A stretch of DNA of 64,000 nucleotides, from assembly GCA_964057225.1 (NCBI GenBank), contig OZ059900.1:9558501-9622500 (forward strand). Direction: 5' to 3'. Each line of letters begins with the position of its first letter. The stretch's first letter is position 1. The DNA is from Auanema rhodensis. Lineage: Eukaryota; Nematoda; Chromadorea; Rhabditida; Rhabditidae. This document shows, piece after piece, positions 36,761 through 49,155 of the stretch. The notes below the pieces were generated by a model. It did not search any database. It saw only the letters and a program-made list of their open reading frames with translations, and was not told where the DNA came from. A program made the translations under genes and the position numbers.

Positions 36761-37455
36761 ATGTTCAAGGTTCTCCTTCTTGGTGCCATCACTGGCCTCG
36801 CTGTCGCCGGATACGTAGCTCCAGCTGCTGATCCAACTCCAGCTTATCAACCAGCTGCTGATACCGCTACTGCACCAGCGTACGGAGTTGCAGCCAATCC
36901 ACCTACAACAGGATATGTTCCAGCTAACCCAGTTCCAGTTTACTATCAACCACAAGTTTTCCCTGTACTTTTCTTGAGCCATACAATCATTCATATTTAT
37001 AACCCAGTAAACAAGAAAAAAGATTTCAGGTTTTCCCCCGTCGTCATCACCATCATCATTCCAGCTCTAACTCTCACGAAACACACGTAAAGTGGTGCCG
37101 TGCTCCTAAGCAATTGTGCAAAAATGATTCGAACTGTGAAAAATTTGACTTGAACAAGTAAGTAAAATATTAGTTTAGCTCGGTCAAATTATAAATTTTA
37201 GTTACAACTGGGGAGATGACGATATCGAAATTTCGTGCACATGTTCCAATTGCGCTCAACTACTTCTTCTCAACGAAAACGACGTAATTCTTAGCAGTAG
37301 CTCTAAAAACATCACCTACACTGCCACTTGCGGAAAACACAGGTATGTTAGCAAAACAGATATACCTGTAATGTCAAATTTGTAGTAAATGGCGCAAGAA
37401 TGGAAATTCTTTCATTGGAGCCAAATGCTTGAAATTCAGAAATATTCCAGTATAG
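36761..37455 (+). CDS. Secreted C6-like Cys-domain protein (diverged paralogue 3, in spacer)
   Basis: Four exons: 36761-36964, 37030-37157, 37202-37342 and 37386-37455; 180 residues. Signal peptide MFKVLLLGAITGLAVAGY, Pro/Ala/Tyr linker, RRHHHHH followed by Ser/Asn/His, then eight Cys (WCRAPKQLC, NDSNC, SCTCSNC, ATCGKHSKW, AKC). Exon positions and phases equal those of copies 1, 2 and 4, which confirms the splice models for the whole family. The Cys domain is clearly diverged from the other copies while the N-terminal half and promoter are close to copy 1. AATAAA at 37457 lies two bases after the stop. Confidence 0.8.
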
Positions 37456-37551
37456 AAATAAATATATTTTTTACACATTTAGCCGTTTATTCAAACATTT
37501 TAAACAAAAACGCATAATTTACAGAGTAATTCAGTTATGACATTTTACAAG

Positions 37552-39942
37552 TAAAAATTTAATCTGAAATAAACTATTTAACGCTATTGATTATTGATTT
37601 TCAATTTCCAACTTCAACTTATTCTAGAACAAATCTCTTCTGTAACATGTTATCGTAAATGTGTTGATTTTTATCAAATATATTCGAGAACAATGATACA
37701 GTCGAAAAAAATAGAAGTAATTTTGAATTCAAATAAAGTTTATTTATTCTACCAATAAAGCAAGAAACCAAATTTTTTAACAGTTCTCCTAGTATAAACA
37801 AAGTCGTATATATCAGGATAAGATAATTGATCTACGCTATTCTGTTGTTTCAATTTTGCAATATAAATGTTTGATTTGTGATTTTTACTTTTATAAATAT
37901 TTATATTATTATCTATTGATTAGATAACATCCGTATCTTGTATCCGTGCCCTGCGAGCTAAACTTAACTTTCAGTTCAGGGCCGGATCATGATTACTAGG
38001 ATTGGTAGCAACTTGCTCCCCTTGCACTAAGTATGTACAGATGTATGTGATTATATCATTGAGCATGCTGTACTAAAAAGAAATGAAATAGGCAAACCTG
38101 AAAAGTAGTTTTCAAATGTGTACCACCAGGCAAAACAAAAATACTAATATGTATCAAATTAAGTTATTAAATGCTCTACTCTAGTATTACAGTAGTATTA
38201 TTTTTTGTGAGAGTTGCATTTCATGTTGGAAAAACACAAAAATGTGTTTATAATTAACTGATTAGCCTGATCAGATAAAAAATAGTAAACTAATGTTTCC
38301 AGCAAAGATAATATTCGAATTTAGCGCTTCATATAACTTTTTATGTATCTTTCGATAATCTTTTGATTTTGACTTTTCACTATATTCTCTATTTTCTTCC
38401 AAAATTAATTTTTAATACCTTATAGTAAATTGAGTTAAGCAGGTACAACTTATATTAAACTTAGTATAAGTACTATATCGCCTTTTGAAAATGAAAATAA
38501 TGTAATCGATATTTTAATCAAAGAATCGAAAAAAAGTGGTCAAAGTATAAATGAAAAACAGGCAATAAACCTAATTCTATTATATATCTGAGATTTGTTC
38601 GAAATAATTTTGTATTTTTCCAATGAAGATAGTATGATCACACTTTGTTCTTCAATCAATAAACAACTTTATTTGTAAATTTTCATTTGAATTATTCCTT
38701 TCTCATTGCAAACAAACTTTTTTTTTCAAATTTCATAAAAATATTCATACTTTGTATTTAAAAATAAAAAATAATTATAGTTATAAAAAGATAAAAAATT
38801 GAAAGAAAAAGACAAATATTCTCTAAATATCATGTGAAAACTATATTTCTCTTTATATCTTTTTCTTGAAATATATGTTAGTTGTTGGTTTATACTCATA
38901 GAACATTCCTATATGTTTTGTTTCCAGTTAAAGTTGAAGTAAGTTTCCATATATCGGTATTTCATATAGTTATTTAGAAATTTCATTTCCTATTCTCATA
39001 TTTTGTTTAATTTGTAACAACTTTTCACTCATTAAAATACTTGAATACTATAAAAATGTTTATTCTTATTATGCTCAGAAAATACAAAAAAAAATGCTAG
39101 TTTCTTACAAAACGATGCACTGGACATTCTTGAAAGATTTTCCGTCCTTGCGCCATTTTCTGAAATTTCAATTTATTTTATGAAACTTGGAATGATGATG
39201 ATTACCCGTGTCTTCCACAGGTAGCTGTGTAGGTGATAGAATTATAAGTGGTGGAACCGAGGTATTGGTTGTCTCCACTAACAAGAATTAGTCCATTACA
39301 GCTTGAATATTGGCATTCGCATTTGAAGGTAACTTCATCATTTCCGTTGCTGTAAAATTTTCAAAATTGTGTTGCTGATTTGAAGAAACATTGTACCGGT
39401 TGGCTTCCAAATTTTTGCAATTACTATTTTTGCAAGTGATGGTTGGTTTGCGGCAAGATCTATGTCTGTGCTCTTCGGAGCTAGAGCTAGAGTGATGGTG
39501 ATGGTGGCGACGTGGGAAGAGCTGGAAATGATACGTAAACATGATACTACTTAAAAATATTATTACAAGATCGTGGCGAGCTGGAAGAACTGGAAGAATT
39601 TGTGGTTGGTAGTAAACTGTGGCTGGTTGAACTGCAGCATATCCGGAGGTTGGTACTGGATCAGAAGCAACTCCATATGCGGGAGCAGAAACGGTATCAG
39701 CAGCTGGTTCATAAGCTGGAGCTGGATCAGCAGCTGGAACTCCATATTCAGCAATAGCGAGGCCAGCGATGGCACCAAGAATGAGAACTTTGAACATTGT
39801 TGAGGGCGATGTGATTCCTTCCTCGAGACGTGCGGCTTTTATACAAATGATTTCAGTGAATAATTTAATAAAATTGCGTCACAACTTACTCATGGGGATC
39901 ATTGAACGATTCAAATCTATTTCATATTTTGATACTCATCGA
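37552..39942 (-). repeat. Right arm of 2.4-kb inverted duplication
   Basis: Inverted copy of 33852-36231. Both outer ends stop at TCGATGAGTATC-type sequence and both inner ends at the TTAAATTTTTA that follows GTTTATTTCAGA. No transposase and no terminal motif or target-site duplication typical of a transposon was seen at the ends. Confidence 0.95.
39105..39797 (-). CDS. Secreted C6-like Cys-domain protein (copy 4, in right arm)
   Basis: Mirror copy of the 33997 gene, with exons 39797-39567, 39521-39397, 39349-39206 and 39159-39105; 184 residues. The coding sequence differs from copy 2 at only a couple of positions (for example CTGCCA versus CTTCCA in the LPVLPARH segment), apparently without changing the protein. 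A TATA box mirrors that of copy 2 (TATAAAAG ending near 39836). Both genes have intact signal peptide, His tract, eight Cys and splice sites, so both may be active. Confidence 0.78.
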
Positions 39943-40336
39943 TGACAGATGAAATATTTATTGAAATGTTGTGTTTTTCCTTTTGTTGACCATGTAACAT
40001 TTATTTTTGATTTGTAATCTAAGATAAAAGCGTTTATAAGAAATTATTGCAATTTTCACAGACTGGTTGAAGCTTTGTTCAATTATTTTTTTGTTTATTC
40101 ATATGATATATGCTACTATTCAACTCAGTATTATTGTCAAAAAAAGATTTATTATATGAATAACTAACTATATGTTTTGTTTAAATATTCATTATCATCA
40201 TATTTATGCATATTGATTTGAAAACATATGTTTAAATACAAATATCAACATTTTTTTAGATAAATTGAGATGGATGCACATTCGTCATTGGAGATTTGTC
40301 AAAGTTGGCTGGATCTGCTGAAAATAGCTTCATAAA
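39943..40336. other. Intergenic, right flank of inverted duplication
   Basis: AT-rich DNA. One short frame on the minus strand (40320-40262) could be an extra exon of the next gene after an acceptor at 40321, but it is not needed for a complete model. Confidence 0.5.
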
Positions 40337-40901
40337 CTAATCAAGCTCACTGATAAATCTGACATTTTCAATCAAATCAATGAGTTTTTTCAGCTGCTCA
40401 ATAGCTGTAGCCGCTTTCTGGTATTGAATTCGACTTGTTTCAGATCTAAGAATCAGAGTATAAGCCTATTGCAACGCTATGAAATGGCTTACATATTCTG
40501 TTTTGGATAAAACTCATTGGTAATCATAATCGGTTGCTTTATATCTCGTGAGCAATTATTTTTCTATAACACATGAAGCAATTAAATCAAATCCAGCGAT
40601 ATCAAAAAAAACTTTTTGTAAATGAACAATCAATTCTTCTAAGCCCTCAATTGCTTTCAGAGCTTTCTGGAAATAACGCAGTTCTTTGTTTCTGAAATGT
40701 TAAAGTAATGATTCAAATTTTATTTAAATAAATATTCTTTACATTTCATTTAGCTGTGGGCTATACACGGCTGCAATAAAGTTATCAGATTTCGATACAT
40801 CCAAGTTAAGAATAGGATATTTCTGAAGAAGAAGAAACAAATTAATAAAAAGTGAAATGAAATTCTACCTGTAGGAAATACTTCTTCACGTGCCAACTCA
40901 T
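40337..40901 (-). pseudogene. Small helical-repeat protein gene with a one-base frame lesion
   Basis: Exon-like segments 40901-40869, 40822-40743, 40691-40493 and 40445-40337 join with proper splice sites. Two similar helical motifs are encoded, YFQKALKAIEGLEELIVHL and YQKAATAIEQLKKLIDLIE, pointing to an internal duplication. Segment 3 has one base more than its neighbours' phases allow; the likely site is the run of five T (A on the coding strand) at 40559-40563, which creates an immediate TAA. A start MSWHVKKYFLQ fits at 40901, but an acceptor-like TACAG just upstream means a further 5' exon is possible. The family is not recognised. It may be a young pseudogene or an intact gene with a base-call error. 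Confidence 0.45.
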
Positions 40902-42540
40902 TGTCAATCGAACTGTATGCAAATGAGAAAAAACGAAGAAGAAGAAGAAGAAGAAGCAACTACTGGTTTGTTATTGCATGAATTTTTAATGTTGACTAAA
41001 TTACGCCAAAAATGTTTTGACAACTAATAGTTTTATCAACATCGTCAGAGAAAATAATTGTGTTGATTGTATATTCGAAAGCAATGGACAGACATCTCTC
41101 TGAAATTTAGAGAAATATGAAATAGTAATTAAACATGTGAAGAATTAATTTTTAAAATTTATGATTTGAATGAAAAAGACATTCAAATCAGCTATTATCA
41201 TGATAGTTAGAAAAGATTTGATGATTTTTTGAAAAATAATTGGATACATGTGAAAGATAAGGAATTTTAATGAAAAAAAAAGATGAATTCTTCCAGACAA
41301 TAGGTTCCTCATGTGATATTGCACAGATAAAATAATGCAATTCGGCGAGGAAAACAGATAAATGTAAATTTGGACTTCGATCTCTGAACAAATACTCATT
41401 TGGTGCGGTTAAGCAAATGTGTGGAACAGTTGAAATCTCAGTTATTCAACTAATCGTCTTGAAAAGTTGAACAAGTGATTAGAGAAGCTGATAATAGTAT
41501 AGTGAAATGAATTGAAGTCTATGTGCATTATAACATAATCCGTTTGTTATACATCAACATAATAAGACGATATTTTGTGTTATAATTCTTTTCTCGAAAG
41601 GTAGAGTGTAAAATGTGTCAGTATATAGTGCTATTATCTGATAAGAACAAATAATCTGGGAGGTTTTGTGATGTTTCATCTTGCTTGCCCAGCCCCCTGT
41701 AGACTTTTGCTCAAGAACAGTGGTCAAGACTATTTAAGGCTCAATTCCTGATACAGACTTCCATTTCTGCCAGTTAGGAGCTGAAAGAAATGTCATCTCT
41801 GACATGCAAAAAAGCTTGTTCAGAATGGTATTTCTAACTTGAATAAGCGATATATCCTTAAATAGTTTGAAAAGTATTTCAAACTCATTCTGTTCATGTT
41901 CATTGTTTGTTTAGCAGATATGGCTGTGGTGCAGTGCTCTAATTGAGTTAAATATATGATTTTGTTGTTGTACTTCTTCTATTTAACAACTTCTTGTCGT
42001 AATAAAATGTTATTCTCTTATATTTTTTTCGAGAATTTCACTATGTAATCAGTAGTATCCGAGAAACAAAAGTGAAGATGAACAGTTGATTTTCTTGGTT
42101 TGTTATCACTTTGATCTTTGAGTATCATAACAAACTGTACCCGGTACACTTCTTGAGCTTTCAAACCATTTATACGACTTCAATCCAATGATAGAAATAG
42201 AATTGCAATATTTAATAGGCAATTGGAAGCTTTTACGATATTCTCCACGTACCGAGTTCTTGATTTTATATCGTTTTTCCTCTCTATGTCTCTCTATAAT
42301 GCATATCATTTTGCATCATATCACTCATCAAATGTTATATGCTTATTGCAGCAGCAATCAGTTAATTTTATTTTTATTCCTTGATTCTCAGAAGTTGAAT
42401 GAGCCTATTCAAACATTGGTCTTCTATCCAACTCAAAAACCACTGTTACACAAGTTTCCTTGTATTCTCGTTATCTTGTTTCTATATAACTCCTAATCCA
42501 GGATATGTAATATTATATCTAACTAATCACATAATTATAG
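40902..42540. other. 1.6-kb intergenic region upstream of the ammonium transporter
   Basis: AT-rich DNA between a leftward and a rightward gene. I see a GAAGAA microsatellite at about 40933-40956 and no coding exon, tRNA or mobile element that I can support. The promoter of the transporter must lie here. Confidence 0.5.
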
Positions 42541-45500
42541 ATGGATGTAGCGAATCTATCGCAGGAAATAAATGATCTCAAAGCACAATTATATACATTA
42601 GAGAGAGATTTATCAGAAAATCAGAATGCTTTCTTCTTGTGTTCTATGGCTCTAATCATTTTTCGTAAGTTGCTCATCAACAACTTTATCTTTCAAATTG
42701 GATTTGAAACAAATTCTGATATTATAGTTATGCAATGCGGGTTTGCTTTTCTTGAAGCTGGAGCCGTCCGTAGTAAAAATACAACAAACATTCTTATTAA
42801 AAACTTATTAGATTCTTGTATGTTACAGTCTAACTATGCCGAATAGCAGTTAACTCAAAATAATTATTAGGTCTTGCTATTGTTGGTTATTGGTCTTTGG
42901 GTTGGGCTTTTGCCTTCGGTACATCTTCAAATGAAGTAATTGGCTTATTTATTGGACATACGGAATTTTTCTTAGCTGGAATGACCGATTATCCAAAGTA
43001 TATAGTTTGATTCATAACATAAAAATTACAAAAAAATCAATTCACCTCAACATATAAAATGATTTTCAGATTTTTTTTCCAATACGTTTTTGCCGCCACA
43101 TCAGCTACAATTGTGTCTGGAGCTGTAGCGGAACGTTGTGAATTCTTTAACTACGTAACATATTGTACTGTTATCTCGAGTAAGTTTAATATAGAATTAT
43201 TCATAAAAATAGCTTTGCTGAACAATTAAATGACTCGTAAAGAGCTTTGTGCCGCTCTTTTTGTCAAAAAGAATTATTTTGAAGTGTTCATTGGAAATAT
43301 TACAAAGATTATGCAGTATTGACTTATACTTTAATCAATCGTATAGCATTCGTTTATCCAATCTTGACACATTGGGGTTGGAATGAGGAAGGATGGATGT
43401 ATAAGGGAATTAAACATGGTGATATTCATACCACTTATCTGGTAATACAAGCAGCAGTTTGATGAATATGAACGCATTTGATTGTTTTAGGATTTTGCTG
43501 GATCCGGAGTTGTTCATCTCTGTGGTGGAACTATCTCATTTGCTGCTGCTTATATTATTGGACCTCGTATTGGACGTTTCCCAGAGGATGGAGAAGAAGA
43601 ATCTATTGAAATCAAGGGTCACAGTGTACCAGTGAGTTGCTGTAGAATTTCAATTTCAAAAAGTTATATAATTAAATTTTCATTATGAAAAAAACAAAAA
43701 TAAGATTTTTATTTGAATAAAAAAGTTTATTGTAGTTTGCTGCCTTGGGAGGTTTCATTCTCATGTTCGGTTTCCTTGCTTTCAACGGAGGTATTTTGTA
43801 GCGGTTTGAGAGTCTGATGCATATTTTACTTTTCAAGGATCAATGGCTGATATTGTGAAGGCCGGTGAAGGAGAAATCGTTGCTCTTGCAATGATCAACA
43901 CCATGTTATGTGGTGCTTTTGCCGCTTTAACTTATCTTCTTATTCATTACCTCTTCAACGGAAAATGGACTCTGCTTCTTACTATCAATGCTTGCTTAGC
44001 TGGTAAGTACATGATTTAGAAGCTGGTTGAAAAGTGAAATCAGCAGGAAGTAGTTATACTGTATTTAGATATAATTATATAGTTATACATACATGTAGGT
44101 GCATAAAAACGAGTTAATATGCTATATGTTAGCATATTTGATTATATGCTTAAGACACATAATTTCCAAAGAAATTATTACTATGATATCATTTTGAGCA
44201 TAAACATTCGCACTGCTAATGCGCTACATTTACAGCTTGCTCGTCATATCAGGCAATGCTTCGTTAATTCGCGGAAAACTGTTGGAGCGTTCAATTTTTA
44301 TTGCCAAAATTGCTTATCATGAATGAAAAATAAAATAGCTGTGATGCAATATAATATTCAGATTTGAATTTATATTCAATATAATTAAAAACCAATGAAA
44401 AATTTTATATTTATGTTTGTATTTCAAGGTATGGTGTCATCTTGTGCTGGGTGCAATAATATGGAGCCATGGGCCTCTTCATTTACAGGAATTGGAGCCG
44501 GTCTTATCTACTTAGGACTGAGCAAGTTAATGATTAGGTATGTTCATAAAAAGTCTTGTTCTATCGTATATACCTTCAAAATTTCATTTTGATTTTATGA
44601 TGTTCGATTTTCTGCTCTTTTGCCTTGTTTGACACAATTTAATCTGTTAAAAGACTCGGCTAATATCAACTGCTTATAACAGTGAAAATGTGATAAAGCA
44701 CTGAATAAGTTTAATCTAGTTGTAATCAGTAGTTTTTGAGACAAGATTGATAAGAGAAAAATGAAAACAAGACGACAATTAAAGGTTGTGTTTTTAGATG
44801 GAAAATTGATGATCCATTGGATGCTTTTGCTGTACATGCTGGAGGTGGATTCTGGGGACTGTTTTCAACTTGCATAATCTGTAAGAGATAACAATGCAAG
44901 TATATGAAAGTAAACAATACAAATGTTTCAGCTAAACAAGGAATTGTTTATACTGTATATGATGCTGCTGCCGGGCTACCTAATAAGCGTCTTGTTGGCC
45001 AAGCTTTTGCTGTAAGATGAAGTGATTTTGATTGGTTTAATCAATTCATTGCAGCAACTTGGATGGCAAATGATTTGCGTTTTGGCTATTATTACTTGGT
45101 CACTTTTGTGGATGGTACCCATTTTCTTGCTTCTCAGAAAGGTTTTCATTTGATTTATTCAATTTTTTTATTGGTCCATTCCAGATTGGCAAATTACGTG
45201 TAACCGAAGAGGTTGAAATTAACGGTTTGGATATTTACAAGCATGGTGAAGCTGCTTATCCACTTCATGCTTACGGACATGGATGGGACGAGTTTGAAGC
45301 TGTAAAGGTTGACTCAAGTCAGAATCAAAGTATTGAACATCGCAGAAAATCAGTGATGCCATCTAATCAAGAAAGTAAGCCTAATAATAGTTCATATCAA
45401 CGCTGATCAGTAGCAGTTTTAAAACTATTTACACGACGAATACAAGACACGTGATAACAAATTTAGTGAATTTATTATTTTGATAACTGATTATAAAAAT

Positions 45501-45995
45501 AAGTAACCGATCAGATCTTATCTATGGTGAAAAATTTCAGTTTCATTTGAACAATTAGCTGCTGCTTATGATCGTCGTACCAGCATTGCACCGACTGGCT
45601 TCGGTAATCCTGTACCCGGTCCCCGCAAGAAGAGTTTGTACATAAATCCCAAGCAGTATGAACACCCTGAGCATCATCATAAGGCTAAGGATCGCAATGA
45701 ACATTCACGAAATGTGAGTAAAAAATTTCTTGAATAGATGAAAATCGATCTAATTGCTTAATTATATATAATATATCTCTGCAATATTTTGAATCTAATC
45801 TGTTTCACAAATGAATGACAGTAGATGATTTTCAAAAATTATTTTCAGGTGATTATCGAAGAAGATGAAACTGAGGACAATCATCCCGAAACCATCCAAT
45901 TGTCCAGAAAGGCTGTTGTCAAACCTGAAGGAAAGACAAATCCAGCTTTTGACATGTATGATGATAAGCCATCTACTCAATCATGGAAGCTTTAA
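42541..45995 (+). CDS. amt: Ammonium transporter, Amt family
   Basis: Fifteen exons: 42541-42664, 42728-42817, 42871-42997, 43070-43179, 43347-43441, 43491-43631, 43736-43790, 43838-44002, 44429-44537, 44798-44880, 44932-45011, 45055-45141, 45185-45374, 45541-45713 and 45849-45995. They sum to 1,776 nt in frame, 591 residues. It should conduct ammonium across membranes. Diagnostic features are [17 protein letters not shown] (about 43-59), the Trp-containing YPILTHWGW (154-162), the first pore His in DFAGSGVVH (Asp183, His191), and the second in [13 protein letters not shown] (His352), equivalent to the twin histidines of AmtB. Unlike bacterial proteins it lacks a signal peptide and starts with a Glu-rich helical segment. 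The cytoplasmic tail (about 415-591) is long, polar and His/Lys-rich. Intron 8 is the largest (426 bp). AATAAA lies at 46149. Which of the nematode amt paralogues it corresponds to cannot be told. Confidence 0.93.
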
Positions 45996-48900
45996 TAATT
46001 TAATATTAATAGATTTAATATACTATCAGTTGTTTATAGAAGAAAAACGGAATTATAATTATAAGCACAAATATATCATCGATTTGAATGTTGAAGTGCA
46101 ATTTATACATAGCTCTCTATACATATATGCGTATTTTGTTCAAATATGAATAAATAATTTTTAAAAGTTTTGATAATTTGCATAACTATGTCAAGCATAG
46201 CACATAATTAAGCGTTAGAAACACGTGATTATACTTCACAACTGCATATCTGTATATATCCTCAAACAAAAGATGTGATTCATCTGCGTCAAAGCTATAG
46301 AATGAAGTAGTTGAATGCTCAATTCTTTTATGTAGTTCTGCACTCTTGATTGTTACACATAAACACAATGGAAATTGAATTGTTCTACTCTTCTTTTAGT
46401 GTACGTTAAACGCATGTATATACATGCGCATGCACATCCGCATCATTTAGATCTATATTGACGCAATAAACTGGGCGCCAAATTTTGAGCCTAATGTCAG
46501 ACAAAGTATGTTACCGTTAATGTTTTTTTATTTGTTTAAGAACTAACTGATTAAATAACTGAAATTAGTTTTTTCTTTCTAATCAAGACATTCCTTCTGT
46601 CCTTCTAGTGCTTGAATGGCTATATGATTATCCGTTTTTTTTTAACTGAAATTGTTTTTCTGCTATACTTGCAAACCTTTTCCACTACTTTACGAAAAAG
46701 ACCACAATTTTACATTCATTCCCAGGATGTCACGCAATTTTGTTCAATTCAAAGCACTTTTCCGGCAATATAGTTTATGTGTAAAAAATTATATTTGTGA
46801 CCCACCCTCTATTTCAGTCATTTTTACCAAAAATTACTACAATTTGTTGTGACATACTTGAATTTATTAGCTTTGACGCATAAATCTTAACTTTTAAATG
46901 TTTCCGCATCATTTTCACGCTGCTAATACATACATTAATAATTGCTTTGTCAATATTGATAACATTTTTCCATAAAGATTACCTTTTCCGCATAATAAAT
47001 TATAATTTCATGCTATCTAATGAGATGTAAGGATCAATAGGTTCATGTTTTAGTTACATTTATGAAAAATTACTATATTTACACAGTTTTTCTCAAATTT
47101 TCTGAATATAATACTTTCGATTGAAAATTCGGAAGTAGTGCTATTGGCAAAATGTAATGTTCCATATCTGTTTCTTCTAACCTATAACTAATGCATATAG
47201 TAATTTCTGATAATTACACTGTTTATCGCTATAAATCCTTTCCTTCCATCGCTCTCTGAATCACTCAGCATACTATATGGAACACCATATGCGCAGACGA
47301 CAGAATGTGCTTGCTATATGTATTTGCCGCATTGAGTAGTCTCCTGATTCGTAATCCAGGTGCACCTGTCATATTTGATTGTATTATGCTGAGCGAAGCC
47401 GTCAACAAGCAAAGGTCGCGAATTTGTTGAACTGCAATTGTAGAATTATACTTTTCTTTTTTTTTTAACAAGAATAATTTAAATTTTACTTATTTTAAAC
47501 ATTTTTCTGTTCTTTTGGTAATTTTTTAAGCAGAATTGTTATTTCTTTTTAAAGTTATATTAAATTGGCGCATATAGCTATGCATTAATCAATCTGCGAA
47601 AAAAAGCACGAACACCAGATGTTATTAGTTTTCAAAATTGTTTGCGTTTTTTTTTCTGACATTTTCTTCTTATAAGCTTAATTTTACAATTTCTATATAT
47701 AGTGAAATGTGTGGGAAGATTCTAAAACTTTGTGACATTCACATTAGATGAGGAAAAGCGATACCCAATTACTCAACCAAGTGGATTTATCAATGCTTAT
47801 TTGTATCACTACTTAGCTAATTAGAATTATTGAATTCTGGATCTAGAGATGAATTCTCATTTTACAACATCTTCATAGTAAATGGATTTTGATTATGCTT
47901 AATATGCGCTAAAAGTATTATATCAAACTAGATTAATTCATTTACAATTATATTTAATTCCAATATGAATTATTCCTTTTGGACAAAATTATTCAATTCA
48001 ATCAGATATGCAGTTGTTGAGTATTTAGTAGTTGAATATCTTATTCAGAGAGAGAGAGAACTATTTTTATCCTTTCAGTTATCTGTCTTTAATTTTTCGT
48101 GAGCAAAGCTTTTGATGATTTAGCAATTATTCAGAAATATCCAGTTTAGAAGGAAATTGATGTAATCATGATCCCTTCTTATGGCATAGTGCCAAATGTC
48201 AATTCAACAATTACGTTTATAAATGAAGAGATGCTTATATTTTCTTTTTTATCCTTCTCAATCTTTTTTCTTTTTGAAAATCAAAAAGAAGCACATATTA
48301 TAACAGAAATATCTAGATTATATGCATATTTTCTAGATGTTTATGGATATTTTCCAGAGTTCTTTCTATATATCATTGGCTAGTCGTGTTATATAGCGTA
48401 TATTTATATGTACTATTTCAATCAAATTTTCGGAGCAACTTGCCTTGACCAAATCTTCTTCCATTTTCCGGATAATTCGATTTGAAAGGCTGCGAAATGT
48501 TCAAGCATTTTGAAGCAGAATATAAAATTTTTTTGGCGCCATTGTTACAAGCTAGAATGTTAGAAGATATATACGTATATATAAATTATTTTCTTCTTTA
48601 ACTATAAACAATAGAATATTATATTTTATTTATGCATTTGATTAACCAACCTATGAGTGATTTCGAATGTTTCCAATGCTTTCAGCTGTCATTTGTGTTA
48701 GAGATTTGGCTATATCAAGCATAACTATTTACTTTACTGAATGTAGTCTTGGTCTCTATTTGGTGAAATGTTCTGCTAGTGCTTCTTTAAATTATTTACT
48801 AATTACCTTTATTCGAATTTCCATTCAATATTCACCTGAATACAATTCTAATTATCTTTCTTTTAAATGTTTTGCATAGTTAGTTATACTATATAAACTA

Positions 48901-49107
48901 AACTATGTATACTTGTCTATGTTAAGTAAAGTCTTTTGTGTTTCTTGTTGTTCATGCTCATGACCTCATGCTCTATCTCTCTGAATGTGCCATAGCTGCA
49001 TATAAAAGATGACAAGAGAATAGAACGAAGAAGGAGAGCAAAGAGATAGAGAGAGAAAGACAGAGAGAGAAAAGAGAAAAGGGTGGTGAGTACATGTGAA
49101 TATAACT
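45996..49107. other. 3.1-kb region with no gene seen
   Basis: AT-rich DNA after the transporter's AATAAA. A 16-bp perfect palindrome GCATGTATATACATGC is at 46412-46427 and a short GA repeat at about 48047-48060. Open frames here are short and compositionally random. I support no gene. Confidence 0.5.
49016..49083 (+). promoter_or_regulatory. GA-rich tract before candidate first exon
   Basis: A purine tract of GAGAGA and GAAAAG motifs directly precedes the start codon at 49108. Such GAGA-rich DNA is common in promoters and 5' leaders. It is read here as a promoter or leader because a good coding exon follows. Confidence 0.4.
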
Positions 49108-49155
49108 ATGGCTGTGTTCACACAGCCAGCCGGAGGCCATTATGACCGCTTCAAA
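49108..49155 (+). CDS. Candidate alternative first coding exon (MAVFTQPAGGHYDRFK)
   Basis: A 16-codon open segment starts at ATG 49108 and ends exactly at a strong donor (AAA then GTAAGA, phase 0). No upstream acceptor is needed. Its phase is compatible with exon 2 of the LAPTM-like gene at 55629, which would give the membrane protein a different N-terminus across a 6.5-kb intron. Joined instead to the acceptor at 55413 it would soon stop. It might also belong to another gene. The GC-richer, codon-like composition stands out from its surroundings. Confidence 0.4.

Larger units (their letters stand above)
36232..37551 (+). other. 1.3-kb spacer of the inverted duplication
   Basis: Unique loop between the two arms. 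It carries a relic exon fragment (36291-36365), repeated copies of an AATAGAATTGGGTTTATTG-type segment also present in the arms, and the complete paralogue at 36761-37455. Confidence 0.85.

Noticed and set aside
33852-39942. DNA transposon with long terminal inverted repeats
   Set aside because: No transposase, no target-site duplication seen at the outer ends, and the arms contain a host-type gene. A segmental inverted duplication is simpler.
44119-44322. 67-codon frame inside the ammonium transporter
   Set aside because: It lies wholly within intron 8, has no recognisable features, and the flanking exons splice in frame without it.
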